Below are positions 1 through 7,940 of a stretch of DNA of 34,492 nucleotides, one piece after another (positions within the stretch are counted from its first letter, which is position 1; the number at the start of each line of letters is the position of its first letter). A program made the translations under genes and the position numbers. This stretch comes from JALOAT01 sp041677345. GTDB taxonomy: Bacteria; Pseudomonadota; Gammaproteobacteria; Thiohalomonadales; Thiohalomonadaceae. Location of the stretch: NCBI GenBank assembly GCA_041677345.1, contig JBAYQE010000021.1:1-34492 (forward strand), given 5' to 3'. A model generated the notes under the pieces. It made no database searches and had not been told where the DNA came from. It saw nothing but the letters and a program-made list of their open reading frames with translations.

Positions 1-95
1 GGGAGAGGGGTTCAAAATGCGCGCTCGCCGCAAGATTCCTGCTCCCTCTTCCCAACCCTCGGCCGCCGAAACGGGTTAGAGACGGTTCCCGTTCT

Positions 96-590
96 TCAAA
101 CCCGCAGCGACTTCTCCCCGCGGGAGATGCCGGACACCCCCGAGCGCACGGTCTCCAGAATGTGGCCCGGATCAATGGCCTGGATGAATGCGTCGAGCTT
201 GTCGCCGGTGCCGGTCAGTTCGATGGTGTAGGTGGAATCGGTCACGTCGATGATGTGGGCGCGGAAGATGTCCGTCAGGCGCTTGTACTCGTCGCGCTGC
301 TCGCCGCCCTGGGCACGCACCTTCAGGAGCATCATCTCGCGCTCCAGGTGCGGGCCTTCGGTGAGGTCCATCACCTTCACCACGTCGATGAGCTTGTTCA
401 GTTGCTTGGTGATCTGCTCGATGATTTCGTCCGAACCGCGCGTGACCAGGGTCATGCGCGACAGCGAAGGGTCTTCCGTGGGCGCCACGGTAAGCGACTC
501 GATGTTGTAGCCGCGCGCGGTGAACAGGCCCGCCACGCGCGACAGGGCACCGGCTTCGTTTTCGAGGAGAATGGAAATGATATGACGCAT
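96..590 (-). CDS. ilvH: acetolactate synthase small (regulatory) subunit
   Basis: Regulatory subunit of acetolactate (acetohydroxyacid) synthase, the first common step of valine, leucine and isoleucine synthesis. It activates the catalytic subunit and carries the valine feedback site. The 164-aa protein has the family's normal length. An N-terminal ACT domain is clear (ISILLENEAGALSRVAGLF, about residues 5-23, then the RGYNIESL turn), followed by the C-terminal domain that starts near LKVRAQ. The start is the ATG at 590, ten bases after the ilvI stop, so the two subunits are surely cotranscribed. The next gene in this operon in most proteobacteria, ilvC, would lie beyond the left edge and is not visible. 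Bases 1-95 hold no gene I can support. Confidence 0.97.
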   Translation of the reverse strand: MRHIISILLENEAGALSRVAGLFTARGYNIESLTVAPTEDPSLSRMTLVTRGSDEIIEQITKQLNKLIDVVKVMDLTEGPHLEREMMLLKVRAQGGEQRDEYKRLTDIFRAHIIDVTDSTYTIELTGTGDKLDAFIQAIDPGHILETVRSGVSGISRGEKSLRV

Positions 591-600
591 GGCCGGGCTC

Positions 601-2298
601 CTAGATCAGGATCATCTCGTCCAGACCGGCGCCCGCCGGCACCATGGGATAGACATTTTCGGTCTTGTCGGTAAGGAAGTTCATGAACACGAAGCGGTTC
701 TTGTACTTGGTGAACGCCTCCTTGAGCGCCGCTTCCACGTCGGCGGGCTTGTCGATCTGCATGCCGATGTGGCCATAGGCCTCTGCCAGCTTCACGAAAT
801 CGGGCAGCGATTCCATGTAGCTTTGCGAGTAGCGCTTGTCATAGAAGAACTCCTGCCACTGGCGCACCATGCCCAGCATGCCGTTATTCAGGCAGATCAC
901 CTTGATGGGCAGACCGTGCTGCATGCAGGTGGACAGCTCCTGGATGTTCATCTGGATGGAGCCTTCGCCGGTGACGCATACCACCGTGGACTTGGGATGG
1001 GCAAACTGTGCACCCATGGCCGCGGGCAGGCCGAAGCCCATGGTGCCGAGGCCGCCCGAGTTGATCCAGCGGCGCGGCTTGTCGAACTTGTAGAACTGCG
1101 CGGTCCACATCTGGTGCTGGCCCACGTCGGAGGTGACGAAAGCGTCGCCCTTGGTGATCTCGTACAGCTTCTCGATCACGAACTGCGGCTTCACCAGCGC
1201 GCTGTTGCGATCGTACTTCAGGCACTCCTTGCCGCGCCACTCATCGATTTGCTGCCACCACTTGCCCAGCGCGTCACGGTCCGGGGGCTGGCCGCTCTCC
1301 TTCAGGAAGGCGTTCATGTCGGCCACCACGTTGCTGACGCTGCCCACGATGGGCACGTCCACGCGCACGTTCTTGGAAATGGAGGCCGGGTCGATGTCGA
1401 CGTGGATGATCTTGGCCTTGGGTGCAAACTTGGCGATGTTGCCCGTGACGCGGTCGTCGAAGCGTGCACCGATGGCCACCAGCAGATCGCAGTGCGACAC
1501 CGCCATGTTGGCCTCATAGTTGCCGTGCATGCCGAGCATGCCAAGGCACTGCTTGTCGGTGGCCGGATAGCCACCCAAACCCATGGACGTGTTGGTGATC
1601 GGGAAACCGAGCATACGGGTGAGCTCGGTCAGGGGTTTGGCACCGTCGTCCAGGATCACGCCGCCGCCGGTGTAGATCACCGGGCGCTTGGCGGCGAGCA
1701 TCATCTGCACCGCCTTTTTGATCTGTCCCGGATGGCCCTTCACCACGGGGTGATAGGAGCGCATGGCGATCTTCTTGGGAAAGACGTATTTGGCCTTGTT
1801 GCCCGTCACGTCCTTGGGCACATCCACCACCACGGGGCCAGGGCGGCCGGTGGTGGCGATGTAGAAGGCCTTCTTCAGGGTGTTGGCCAGTTCATTGACG
1901 TCCTTCACCAGGAAATTGTGCTTCACACAGGGGCGGGTGATGCCCACGGAGTCCACCTCCTGGAAGGCATCGTTGCCGATGAGGGAGCTGTTCACCTGGC
2001 CCGTGATCACCACCATGGGGATGGAGTCCATGTAGGCGGTGGCGATGCCCGTCACGGCGTTGGTGGCACCGGGGCCTGAGGTGACCAGCACCACACCGGG
2101 CTTGCCGCTGGAGCGGGCGTAGCCGTCGGCGGCGTGGGCAGCGGCCTGCTCGTGGCGGACCAATACGTGCCTGACCTTGTCCTGCTTGTACAGCGCATCA
2201 TAGATGTGCAGGACGGCGCCGCCCGGATAACCGAACAGATACTCGACGCCCTCGTCCTGCAAGAAGCGGACGATGATCTCGGCACCGGTCAATTCCAC
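601..2298 (-). CDS. ilvI: acetolactate synthase large (catalytic) subunit
   Basis: Catalytic subunit of acetolactate synthase, which condenses two pyruvates, or pyruvate with 2-oxobutyrate, using thiamine diphosphate, FAD and Mg2+. The 565-aa protein has the three expected domains: an N-terminal PYR domain with FGYPGGAVLHIYDAL and the catalytic Glu in RHEQAAAHAADGYAR, a central FAD-associated domain (YTGGGV, then LGMLGMHG), and a C-terminal TPP domain (GEGSIQMNIQEL, then CLNNGMLGMVRQWQ). The TPP motif reads GEG where many homologues have GDG or GDA. The start at 2298 fits the family's usual N-terminus. It lies directly upstream of ilvH. It could equally be named ilvB; the linked ilvH makes ilvI the better name. 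Confidence 0.97.
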   Translation of the reverse strand: MELTGAEIIVRFLQDEGVEYLFGYPGGAVLHIYDALYKQDKVRHVLVRHEQAAAHAADGYARSSGKPGVVLVTSGPGATNAVTGIATAYMDSIPMVVITGQVNSSLIGNDAFQEVDSVGITRPCVKHNFLVKDVNELANTLKKAFYIATTGRPGPVVVDVPKDVTGNKAKYVFPKKIAMRSYHPVVKGHPGQIKKAVQMMLAAKRPVIYTGGGVILDDGAKPLTELTRMLGFPITNTSMGLGGYPATDKQCLGMLGMHGNYEANMAVSHCDLLVAIGARFDDRVTGNIAKFAPKAKIIHVDIDPASISKNVRVDVPIVGSVSNVVADMNAFLKESGQPPDRDALGKWWQQIDEWRGKECLKYDRNSALVKPQFVIEKLYEITKGDAFVTSDVGQHQMWTAQFYKFDKPRRWINSGGLGTMGFGLPAAMGAQFAHPKSTVVCVTGEGSIQMNIQELSTCMQHGLPIKVICLNNGMLGMVRQWQEFFYDKRYSQSYMESLPDFVKLAEAYGHIGMQIDKPADVEAALKEAFTKYKNRFVFMNFLTDKTENVYPMVPAGAGLDEMILI

Positions 2299-2361
2299 GT
2301 CGTTTCTCCCGGAGATGGGTGCCCATGAGCACGGGCAGGGACGGATATTCAGAAACGGGAC

Positions 2362-2390
2362 AAACTACTTAGAATCGGCATACAGGTCAA
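2362..2390 (-). promoter_or_regulatory. possible sigma-70 promoter for ilvIH
   Basis: On the minus strand a -35-like TTGACC (2390-2385) is followed after 17 bases by TAGTTT (2367-2362), about 65 bases upstream of the ilvI start. The -35 matches five of six positions but the -10 only three, so this is weak. No leader peptide rich in branched-chain codons was recognised. Confidence 0.25.
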
Positions 2391-2410
2391 GGCCGGCGGG
2401 TACTTACCCC

Positions 2411-2438
2411 TTGTCACAGGGGGGTGAAATCCGATAAT
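2411..2438 (+). promoter_or_regulatory. probable sigma-70 promoter for the DUF4124 gene
   Basis: TTGTCA (2411-2416) and GATAAT (2433-2438) are separated by 16 bases. Each matches five of six consensus positions. Transcription would start near 2445, about 25 bases upstream of the ATG at 2469. Confidence 0.5.
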
Positions 2439-2468
2439 AGCAGGCAGTCAACCGATGGGGTCTGACCC

Positions 2469-2912
2469 ATGAATGCACCGCTGGCCGCCTGCGCGGCCCT
2501 GATCCTGCTCCTGGGGCTGCCGGCACAGGCGGCCATGTACAAATGGGTAGACAAGGACGGTGGCGTGGTTTATGCGGAAACGCCGCCGCCGGATGCAGGC
2601 AGCGCCACCATGATCGCGCCGCCACCACCGCCACCGGACACGCGCGCAGGGGATGACTCTGCGCCAGGGCAGGCGGGCACCAACAAGCCCACGGGCATCA
2701 ACGAACAAAGCGAACAGGCGCGCCTCAAGTTCGAAGCGCTCAGGCGCAAGAACTGCGAAATCGCAAAAGACAATCTGCACACCTACCGCACGGCTGCGCG
2801 GCTGCGCACCACCGATGGGACAGTCGTGGAATTGGACGCCGCCACCCGTGCTGCCCGCATCGCACAGGCGGAAAAGGACATCGCCACCTATTGCACGGAA
2901 GAAAACCCATAA
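2469..2912 (+). CDS. DUF4124-domain secreted protein
   Basis: Small exported protein of unknown function. Residues 1-20 form a Sec signal peptide (hydrophobic LAACAALILLLGLPAQA, cut likely after AQA). The mature N-terminus MYKWVDKDGGVVYAETPP is the DUF4124 signature (Tyr-Lys-Trp-x-Asp-x-x-Gly). A Pro-rich linker follows (PPPPPPDTRA, about residues 56-65), then a helical tail with two Cys (KNCEIAKDN and ATYCTEENP) that could form a disulfide. DUF4124 proteins are common in gamma- and betaproteobacteria, and the domain is thought to bind cell-envelope components, but no activity is established. It is 18 bases upstream of the MIF-like gene, probably in one transcript. Confidence 0.85.
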   Translation: MNAPLAACAALILLLGLPAQAAMYKWVDKDGGVVYAETPPPDAGSATMIAPPPPPPDTRAGDDSAPGQAGTNKPTGINEQSEQARLKFEALRRKNCEIAKDNLHTYRTAARLRTTDGTVVELDAATRAARIAQAEKDIATYCTEENP

Positions 2913-2930
2913 GAGGACAGGGAGACACGC

Positions 2931-3275
2931 ATGCCGCTGCTCAAGATCCAGACCAACATCCAGGTGCCCGTCAACCAGCGCAGCGACCTGCTCACCGCAG
3001 CCTCGCGCGCCACGGCCACGATGCTCGGCAAGCCTGAGGCTTATGTCATGGTGACCCTGGAGGCCGACGTACCCATGCTGTTCGCCGGCACCAACGCCCC
3101 CCTCGCCTACCTGGAACTCAAGAGCATCGGCTTGCCAGAAGACCGCACCCGTGATTTTTCTGCCAAACTGACCGACATGGTCGAGGCCCACCTGCGCATT
3201 CCGAAGAACCGCATCTATGTGGAATTCACCAGCGCCGCGGCCCACATGTGGGGCTGGAACGGCGAGACGTTCTGA
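2931..3275 (+). CDS. MIF/tautomerase-superfamily protein
   Basis: Member of the macrophage migration inhibitory factor branch of the tautomerase superfamily, 114 aa, the usual size (about 115). The second residue is Pro, the catalytic base of these enzymes once Met1 is removed. The family landmarks are present: PLLKIQTNI strand 1, LGKPEAYVMV with the conserved Lys, MLFAGTNAPLAYLELKSIG, and the C-terminal RIYVEFTSAAAHMWGWNG. Bacterial homologues have phenylpyruvate-type keto-enol tautomerase activity in vitro, but the physiological substrate is generally unknown. The start at 2931 follows a GAGGACAGGGAG stretch and is required to place Pro at position 2. Confidence 0.9.
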   Translation: MPLLKIQTNIQVPVNQRSDLLTAASRATATMLGKPEAYVMVTLEADVPMLFAGTNAPLAYLELKSIGLPEDRTRDFSAKLTDMVEAHLRIPKNRIYVEFTSAAAHMWGWNGETF

Positions 3276-3302
3276 CTGTCCATTACCGCGGGCGAGTAAT
3301 GG

Positions 3303-3401
3303 CTCTCGCCAAGGCGCGAAGACGCCAAGGGTTGGAGGGAAGAAGCACCTTTCCAAGGATTTCCGCTTTTGATCTTGGCGTTCTTCGCGTCTTGGCGAGA
3401 G
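3303..3401. repeat. long intergenic inverted repeat, 8-bp periodic arms
   Basis: Arms at 3303-3329 and 3374-3401 are near-perfect reverse complements over 27-28 bases, with one mismatch and one extra base, around a 44-base spacer. The arms have an internal 8-base rhythm: CGCCAAGG, CGCGAAGA, CGCCAAGG. The repeat lies between the MIF-like gene and proS, and transcribed RNA would fold into a long hairpin. Repeats of the same build occur at 7837-7918 and 33622-33788. The rest of the 262-base gap holds no gene I can see. Confidence 0.8.
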
Positions 3402-3537
3402 GCAGAGGCTTCGTCAGGTAGATACTCCGAGGTTCCGGGGAAGATCGGCCCTGCGGACCCCGGGCTCCGGCTTGCACCGCAACGACATTCGGATCGACAA
3501 TCCCTGCCCTTTTTTCGGGCCTAACCAGAAAAAAACC

Positions 3538-5250
3538 ATGCGCACTTCCCGCTACCTGCTTTCCACCGTCAAGGAAACCCCGGCCGACGCCGAGGTGATC
3601 AGCCACCAGCTCATGCTGCGCGCGGGCCTCATCCGCAAGCTCGCCGCCGGCCTCTACACCTGGCTGCCCCTGGGCCTGCGCGTGCTGCGCAAGGTGGAGG
3701 CCATCGTGCGTGAGGAAATGAACCGCGCCGGCGCCCAGGAGGTGCTGATGCCGGCGGTGCAGCCCGCCGAACTGTGGCAGGAATCGGGCCGCTGGGAACA
3801 GATGGGCGAAGAGATGCTGCGCCTGAAGGACCGCCACCAGCGCGACTTCTGCTTCGGCCCCACCCACGAAGAGGTCATCACCGACCTGTGCCGCAACGAG
3901 CTGCGCAGCTACAAGCAGTTGCCGGGCAACTTCTACCAGATCCAGACCAAGTTCCGCGACGAGCGCCGCCCGCGCTTCGGTGTCATGCGCGCCCGCGAGT
4001 TCCTCATGAAGGACGCCTACTCCTTCCACCTGGACGAGGCCTCCCTCAAGGAGACCTACCAGGTCATGCACGAGACCTACACGCGCATCTTCACCCGTCT
4101 GGGCCTGCAGTTCCGCGCCGTGCTTGCCGACACCGGCGCCATTGGCGGCACCGGCTCCCACGAATTTCATGTGCTGGCCAGTTCCGGCGAGGACGCCATC
4201 GCCTACTCCGACGCCGGCGACTACGCCGCCAATGTGGAAATGGCCGAGGCCCTGGCGCCGGCAGGCGAGCGCCCCGCCGCGTCCGAGGACCTGCGCGAGG
4301 TGGACACCCCCAATGCCAGGACCATCGCCGAGCTGGTGGAGCAGTTCGGGGTGGCCATCGAAAAGACCGTGAAGACCTTGGTGGTGCGGGGGGAGGAGGA
4401 AGGTGCGCTCATCGCCCTGCTGGTACGCGGCGATCACGAGCTGAACGCCGTCAAGGCCGCCAAGCTGCCGGGCGTGGCGAGTCCCTTGCAGATGGCCACC
4501 GAGGCGGACATCCGTGCCGCCATCGGCGCCGGCCCCGGCTCCCTCGGCCCGGTGAAACTGCCCATCCCGGTCATCGCCGACCGCACCGTGGCCAAGATGG
4601 CCGATTTCACGGCGGGCGCGAACCAAGACGGCAAGCACTACTTCGGCATCAACTGGGGCCGTGACCTGCCCGAACCCAGCGTGGCCGACATCCGCAACGT
4701 GGTGGACGGCGACCCCAGCCCCGACGGCCAGGGCACCCTGGCCATCTGCCGCGGCATCGAGGTGGGCCACATCTTCCAGCTCGGCAAGAAGTATTCCGAG
4801 GCCATGAAGGCCACCGTGCTGGACGAGACCGGCAAGCCGGTGGTGATGACCATGGGCTGCTACGGCATCGGCGTGTCGCGCGTGGTGGCTGCCGCCATCG
4901 AGCAGAACCACGACGCCGCAGGCATCATCTGGCCCGACGCCATCGCCCCCTTCCAGGTGGCCCTGCTGCCCATCAACGCCCACAAGTCCCAGCGCCTGCG
5001 CGAGACCGCCGAGAAGCTCTACCAGGACCTGTGTGACCTGGGCATCGAGGTGCTGTTCGACGACCGCGGCGAGCGCCCCGGCGTGATGTTCGCCGACATG
5101 GAACTCATCGGCATCCCGCACCGCCTGGTGCTGTCCGACCGTGGCCTGGACGCCGGTACCGTGGAGTACAAGGGCCGCCGCGATGCCGACTCCCAGCATA
5201 TTCCGTTAGACGGCCTGTTCGAGTTCATCAAGGTGAAGCTGGGACGTTGA
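3538..5250 (+). CDS. proS: prolyl-tRNA synthetase
   Basis: Charges tRNA-Pro with proline in the cytoplasm. The 570-aa length matches the bacterial ProS type with an inserted editing domain (E. coli about 572). The N-terminus MRTSRYLLSTVKETPADAEV and the class II motif 2 region (TKFRDERRPRFGVMRAREFLMKD, about residues 137-159) are clear. The inserted YbaK/INS editing domain, which clears Ala-tRNA-Pro, spans roughly residues 230-385. Class II motif 3 is at MGCYGIGVSRVV, and the anticodon-binding domain follows from about residue 470 (IAPFQVALLPIN). An in-frame TTG lies upstream at 3472, but the ATG at 3538 gives the family N-terminus. The upstream Shine-Dalgarno sequence is weak. A GC-rich hairpin follows the stop. 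Confidence 0.97.
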   Translation: MRTSRYLLSTVKETPADAEVISHQLMLRAGLIRKLAAGLYTWLPLGLRVLRKVEAIVREEMNRAGAQEVLMPAVQPAELWQESGRWEQMGEEMLRLKDRHQRDFCFGPTHEEVITDLCRNELRSYKQLPGNFYQIQTKFRDERRPRFGVMRAREFLMKDAYSFHLDEASLKETYQVMHETYTRIFTRLGLQFRAVLADTGAIGGTGSHEFHVLASSGEDAIAYSDAGDYAANVEMAEALAPAGERPAASEDLREVDTPNARTIAELVEQFGVAIEKTVKTLVVRGEEEGALIALLVRGDHELNAVKAAKLPGVASPLQMATEADIRAAIGAGPGSLGPVKLPIPVIADRTVAKMADFTAGANQDGKHYFGINWGRDLPEPSVADIRNVVDGDPSPDGQGTLAICRGIEVGHIFQLGKKYSEAMKATVLDETGKPVVMTMGCYGIGVSRVVAAAIEQNHDAAGIIWPDAIAPFQVALLPINAHKSQRLRETAEKLYQDLCDLGIEVLFDDRGERPGVMFADMELIGIPHRLVLSDRGLDAGTVEYKGRRDADSQHIPLDGLFEFIKVKLGR

Positions 5251-5258
5251 TCCTCTGT

Positions 5259-5283
5259 GCGGGGCGGCGCGATGCCGCCCCGC
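5259..5283 (+). terminator. GC-rich hairpin after proS
   Basis: GCGGGGCGGC (5259-5268) and GCCGCCCCGC (5274-5283) form a perfect 10-bp stem with a five-base loop, eight bases after the proS stop. There is no T-run, so termination efficiency is uncertain. Bases 5284-5460 of the proS-ahpC gap show no gene. Confidence 0.5.
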
Positions 5284-5461
5284 CCCGGCGCCGCCTATCC
5301 CCCGGGGCACCAATGCCCCACACCCGTGTTCCAGCCCCTGCCCCCCATGTCGCTCAGGTTGGCGTCATGGCGCCTGCGTGACCGAGGCGCCCCCCGCGCA
5401 ACAGTGCTAGCGCGGCACCCCATGAACCTGTATTGCCCCGTCCCAGGCAGGTAGCCGTCAC

Positions 5462-5480
5462 CAGCGGGCAGCACCCGCTG
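5462..5480. repeat. short perfect inverted repeat abutting the OxyR-like site
   Basis: CAGCGGG (5462-5468) and CCCGCTG (5474-5480) pair perfectly around CAGCA. It ends exactly where the OxyR-like operator begins. Function unknown. Confidence 0.5.
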
Positions 5481-5517
5481 ATAGTCACCGCCTATCGATT
5501 CAATGGAAACAATCGAT
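5481..5517 (+). promoter_or_regulatory. OxyR-type operator upstream of ahpC
   Basis: Reads ATAG-N7-CTAT-N7-ATGG-N7-CGAT with exact 7-base spacings. The established OxyR recognition pattern is ATAG-N7-CTAT-N7-ATAG-N7-CTAT, so 14 of 16 defined positions match. A second dyad, ATCGATT-N10-AATCGAT (5494-5517), overlaps its right half. It lies about 72 bases upstream of the ahpC ATG and directly next to a -35-like TAGACA (5518-5523), as expected for activation of a peroxide-stress gene. Confidence 0.75.
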
Positions 5518-5546
5518 TAGACATGGTCTACTCCTGCCGCTAACCT
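5518..5546 (+). promoter_or_regulatory. weak promoter elements for ahpC
   Basis: TAGACA (5518-5523, five of six to the -35 consensus), a 17-base spacer, and TAACCT (5541-5546, three of six to the -10). A poor -10 beside an activator site fits an OxyR-dependent promoter. The Shine-Dalgarno AGGAAAGGA at 5571-5579 precedes the ATG at 5589. Confidence 0.4.
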
Positions 5547-5588
5547 ACGCCTCGTCAACTGATTTTCCCGAGGAAAGGAACCAACCCA

Positions 5589-6158
5589 ATGAATACGACG
5601 CTCATCAACACCGAAGTCCAGCCCTTCAAGGCCACCGCATTCCACAACGGCAAGTTCGTGGATGTCACCGAAGAAACGCTGAAGGGCCAGTGGTCGGTCA
5701 TGTTCTTCTACCCCGCCGACTTCACCTTCGTGTGCCCCACCGAGCTGGGTGACCTTGCGGACAACTACGCCGAGTTCCGTGAGCTGGGTGTGGAGATCTA
5801 CGCCGTTTCCACGGACACCCACTTCACGCACAAGGCCTGGCACGACACCTCCGAGACCATCGGCAAGATCCAGTTCCCGATGATCGGTGACCCGACCGGC
5901 GCCATCACCCGCAACTTCGGTGTGATGATCGAGGAGGCCGGCCTGGCCGAGCGCGGCACCTTCGTGATGAACCCGGAAGGCCGCATCCAGATCATCGAGG
6001 TCAACGCCGGCGGCATCGGCCGTAACGCCGAGGAACTGCTGCGCAAGATCAAGGCGGCCCAGTACATCGCTGCCCACCCCGGTGAGGTCTGCCCGGCCAA
6101 GTGGAAGGAAGGCGAAGCCACCCTCGCCCCCTCCTTGGATCTGGTCGGCAAGATCTGA
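5589..6158 (+). CDS. ahpC: alkyl hydroperoxide reductase, peroxiredoxin subunit
   Basis: Typical 2-Cys peroxiredoxin that reduces H2O2, organic hydroperoxides and peroxynitrite in the cytoplasm and is recycled by AhpF. The 189-aa length matches the AhpC/Prx1 class (E. coli 187). The peroxidatic Cys49 lies in FYPADFTFVCPTELGD, and the resolving Cys168 in HPGEVCPAKW near the C-terminus. The family N-terminus MNTTLINTEVQPFKA supports the ATG at 5589, which has a good Shine-Dalgarno sequence. It is followed by a two-hairpin gap and ahpF, with an OxyR-type operator upstream. Confidence 0.97.
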   Translation: MNTTLINTEVQPFKATAFHNGKFVDVTEETLKGQWSVMFFYPADFTFVCPTELGDLADNYAEFRELGVEIYAVSTDTHFTHKAWHDTSETIGKIQFPMIGDPTGAITRNFGVMIEEAGLAERGTFVMNPEGRIQIIEVNAGGIGRNAEELLRKIKAAQYIAAHPGEVCPAKWKEGEATLAPSLDLVGKI

Positions 6159-6164
6159 CGAGCA

Positions 6165-6181
6165 GCTCCCGGCCCGGGAGC
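6165..6181 (+). repeat. first hairpin in the ahpC-ahpF gap
   Basis: GCTCCCGG (6165-6172) and CCGGGAGC (6174-6181) are perfect complementary arms separated by one base, seven bases after the ahpC stop. As RNA the inner bases would open to form a loop. Confidence 0.5.
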
Positions 6182-6196
6182 ACATCAGGCTGTACA

Positions 6197-6220
6197 GGAC
6201 GCGCCCGCAAGGGCGCGTCC
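6197..6220 (+). terminator. attenuator-like hairpin between ahpC and ahpF
   Basis: GGACGCGCCC (6197-6206) and GGGCGCGTCC (6211-6220) form a perfect 10-bp stem closed by a GCAA (GNRA-type) tetraloop. Only two T follow, so it probably acts as a partial terminator or 3'-end stabiliser. That would give more ahpC than ahpF mRNA, in line with the excess of AhpC over AhpF in characterised systems. Confidence 0.6.
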
Positions 6221-6246
6221 TTCAAAGAATGCACAAGGAGAACACC

Positions 6247-7827
6247 ATGCTCGACAACGCCATCAAGACCCAGCTCCAGGCCTATCTCGGCCACCTGCGC
6301 CAGCCCATCGAACTGGTGGCCTCGCTGGACGACGGCCTCAAGTCCGCCGAGATGCGCGACCTGCTGCGGGAGATCGCCGCGTTGTCGTCGCAGGTGAACG
6401 TGCGCGAAGACGGCACGAACGCGCGCCGGCCCTCGTTCTCCGTGGGCCGCCCCGGTGAACCCGCACGCATCCGCTTCGCGGGCATTCCCATGGGGCATGA
6501 ATTCACGACGCTGGTGCTCGCGCTGCTCCAGACAGGCGGCCATCCACCCAAGGTGGACGCGGGCGTCATCGAACAGATCAAACAACTCGACGGCCAGTTC
6601 CGCTTCGAGACCTACATCTCGCTGTCCTGCCACAACTGTCCGGACGTGGTGCAGGCCCTCAACCTCATGGCCGTGCTCAACCCCGGCGTGGAAAGCGTGA
6701 TGATCGACGGCGCCCTGTTCCAGGACGAGGTGGAGCAGCGCAAGGTCATGGCCGTGCCCACGGTGTTCCTGAACGGTGAGGTGTTCGGCCAGGGCCGCAT
6801 GACCGTGGAGGAGATCGTCGCGCGCCTCGACACCGGTGCCGCCGCGCGCGAGGCGGCCAAGCTGGACGGTAAGGACCCCTTCGACGTCCTGGTCATCGGC
6901 GGTGGACCGGCCGGCGCCGCAGCGGCTGTCTATGCCGCGCGCAAGGGCATCCGCACCGGCGTGGTGGCCGAACGCTTCGGCGGCCAGGTACTCGACACCC
7001 TGGCCATCGAGAACCTCATTTCCGTACCGCACACGGAAGGACCCAAGCTGGGTGCCGCCCTGGAAAACCACGTGCGCGAGTACCCGGTCGATATCATGAA
7101 CCTGCAACGCGCCGAGGCGTTGATCCCCGCCGGTGACGACGGCCTGCTCCAGGTACGCCTCGCCAGCGGCGCCCAGCTCAAGGCCCGCAGTGTGGTGCTC
7201 GCCACCGGTGCGCGCTGGCGCGAGATGAACGTGCCGGGCGAGCAGGAATACCGCGGGCGCGGCGTGGCCTACTGCCCGCACTGCGACGGCCCGCTGTTCA
7301 AGGGCAAGCGCGTGGCGGTGATCGGCGGCGGCAACTCGGGCGTGGAGGCGGCCATCGACCTGGCCGGCATCGTCGCCCAGGTGACGGTGCTCGAATTCGA
7401 CACCCAACTGCGCGCCGACGCGGTGTTGCAGGCCAAGCTCGCGAGCCTGCCCAACGTGCAGGTGATCACCCGCGCCCAGACCCTGGAGGTCACGGGCGAC
7501 AGCGAGAAGGTGAACGGCCTGGTCTACAAGGACCGCGAAGGCGGCGAGGAACACCGCATCGAACTGGAAGGCATCTTCGTGCAGATCGGCCTGTTGCCCA
7601 ACACCGATTGGCTGAAGGGCACGGTGGCCCTCACGCCGCGCGGGGAGATCGAGGTGGACAGCCGCGGCCAGACCTCCGTGCCCGGCGTGTTCGCCGCCGG
7701 CGATGCCACCACGGTGCCGTACAAGCAGATCATCATCGCCATGGGTGAAGGCGCCAAGGCCAGCCTGGGGGCCTTCGACTACCTGATCCGCAGCACGGCG
7801 CCCGCGGCGGGCAAGGAAGTGGCCTGA
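6247..7827 (+). CDS. ahpF: alkyl hydroperoxide reductase, flavoprotein subunit
   Basis: FAD- and NAD(P)H-dependent disulfide reductase that regenerates AhpC. The 526-aa protein has the AhpF architecture. The N-terminal double thioredoxin-fold domain carries the CHNC redox pair (SLSCHNCPDVV, about residues 125-135). Next comes the FAD-binding segment VLVIGGGPAGAAAAVYAARKG, the second redox pair CPHC in YCPHCDGPLFKGK, the NAD(P)H site VAVIGGGNSGVEAAIDLAG, and the C-terminal FAD motif VFAAGDATTVPYKQ. The ATG at 6247 follows AAGGAG at the right distance; an upstream in-frame extension is out of register with the family. It lies 88 bases after ahpC with two hairpins between. Confidence 0.97.
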   Translation: MLDNAIKTQLQAYLGHLRQPIELVASLDDGLKSAEMRDLLREIAALSSQVNVREDGTNARRPSFSVGRPGEPARIRFAGIPMGHEFTTLVLALLQTGGHPPKVDAGVIEQIKQLDGQFRFETYISLSCHNCPDVVQALNLMAVLNPGVESVMIDGALFQDEVEQRKVMAVPTVFLNGEVFGQGRMTVEEIVARLDTGAAAREAAKLDGKDPFDVLVIGGGPAGAAAAVYAARKGIRTGVVAERFGGQVLDTLAIENLISVPHTEGPKLGAALENHVREYPVDIMNLQRAEALIPAGDDGLLQVRLASGAQLKARSVVLATGARWREMNVPGEQEYRGRGVAYCPHCDGPLFKGKRVAVIGGGNSGVEAAIDLAGIVAQVTVLEFDTQLRADAVLQAKLASLPNVQVITRAQTLEVTGDSEKVNGLVYKDREGGEEHRIELEGIFVQIGLLPNTDWLKGTVALTPRGEIEVDSRGQTSVPGVFAAGDATTVPYKQIIIAMGEGAKASLGAFDYLIRSTAPAAGKEVA

Positions 7828-7836
7828 AGGTTTGCT

Positions 7837-7918
7837 CACAGAGGCGCAGAGCCCCAGGGAACCAGAGGTAAAAGGGCCCATGCCCCCTCGGTGTTCTCTG
7901 GGGCTCTGTGCCTTTGTG
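7837..7918. repeat. long intergenic inverted repeat, 8-bp periodic arms
   Basis: Arms 7837-7868 and 7886-7918 pair over about 32 bases with a few mismatches and a 17-base spacer. The arm is built of 8-base words (CACAGAGG, CGCAGAGC, CCCAGGGA, ACCAGAGG). It sits between the convergent ends of ahpF and the TlpA-like gene and could terminate transcription from both sides. Confidence 0.8.
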
Positions 7919-7940
7919 TTGGTCTTTTCCCTTCTTCGAC

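Noticed and set aside
3283..5199. 638-codon open frame antisense to proS
   Set aside because: Shadow of a GC-rich gene: composition is repetitive Gly/His/Val/Leu with no family motif, and proS on the other strand is certain. The same holds for long antisense frames at 589-2079, 6049-7944, 21561-23384 and 28384-29610.
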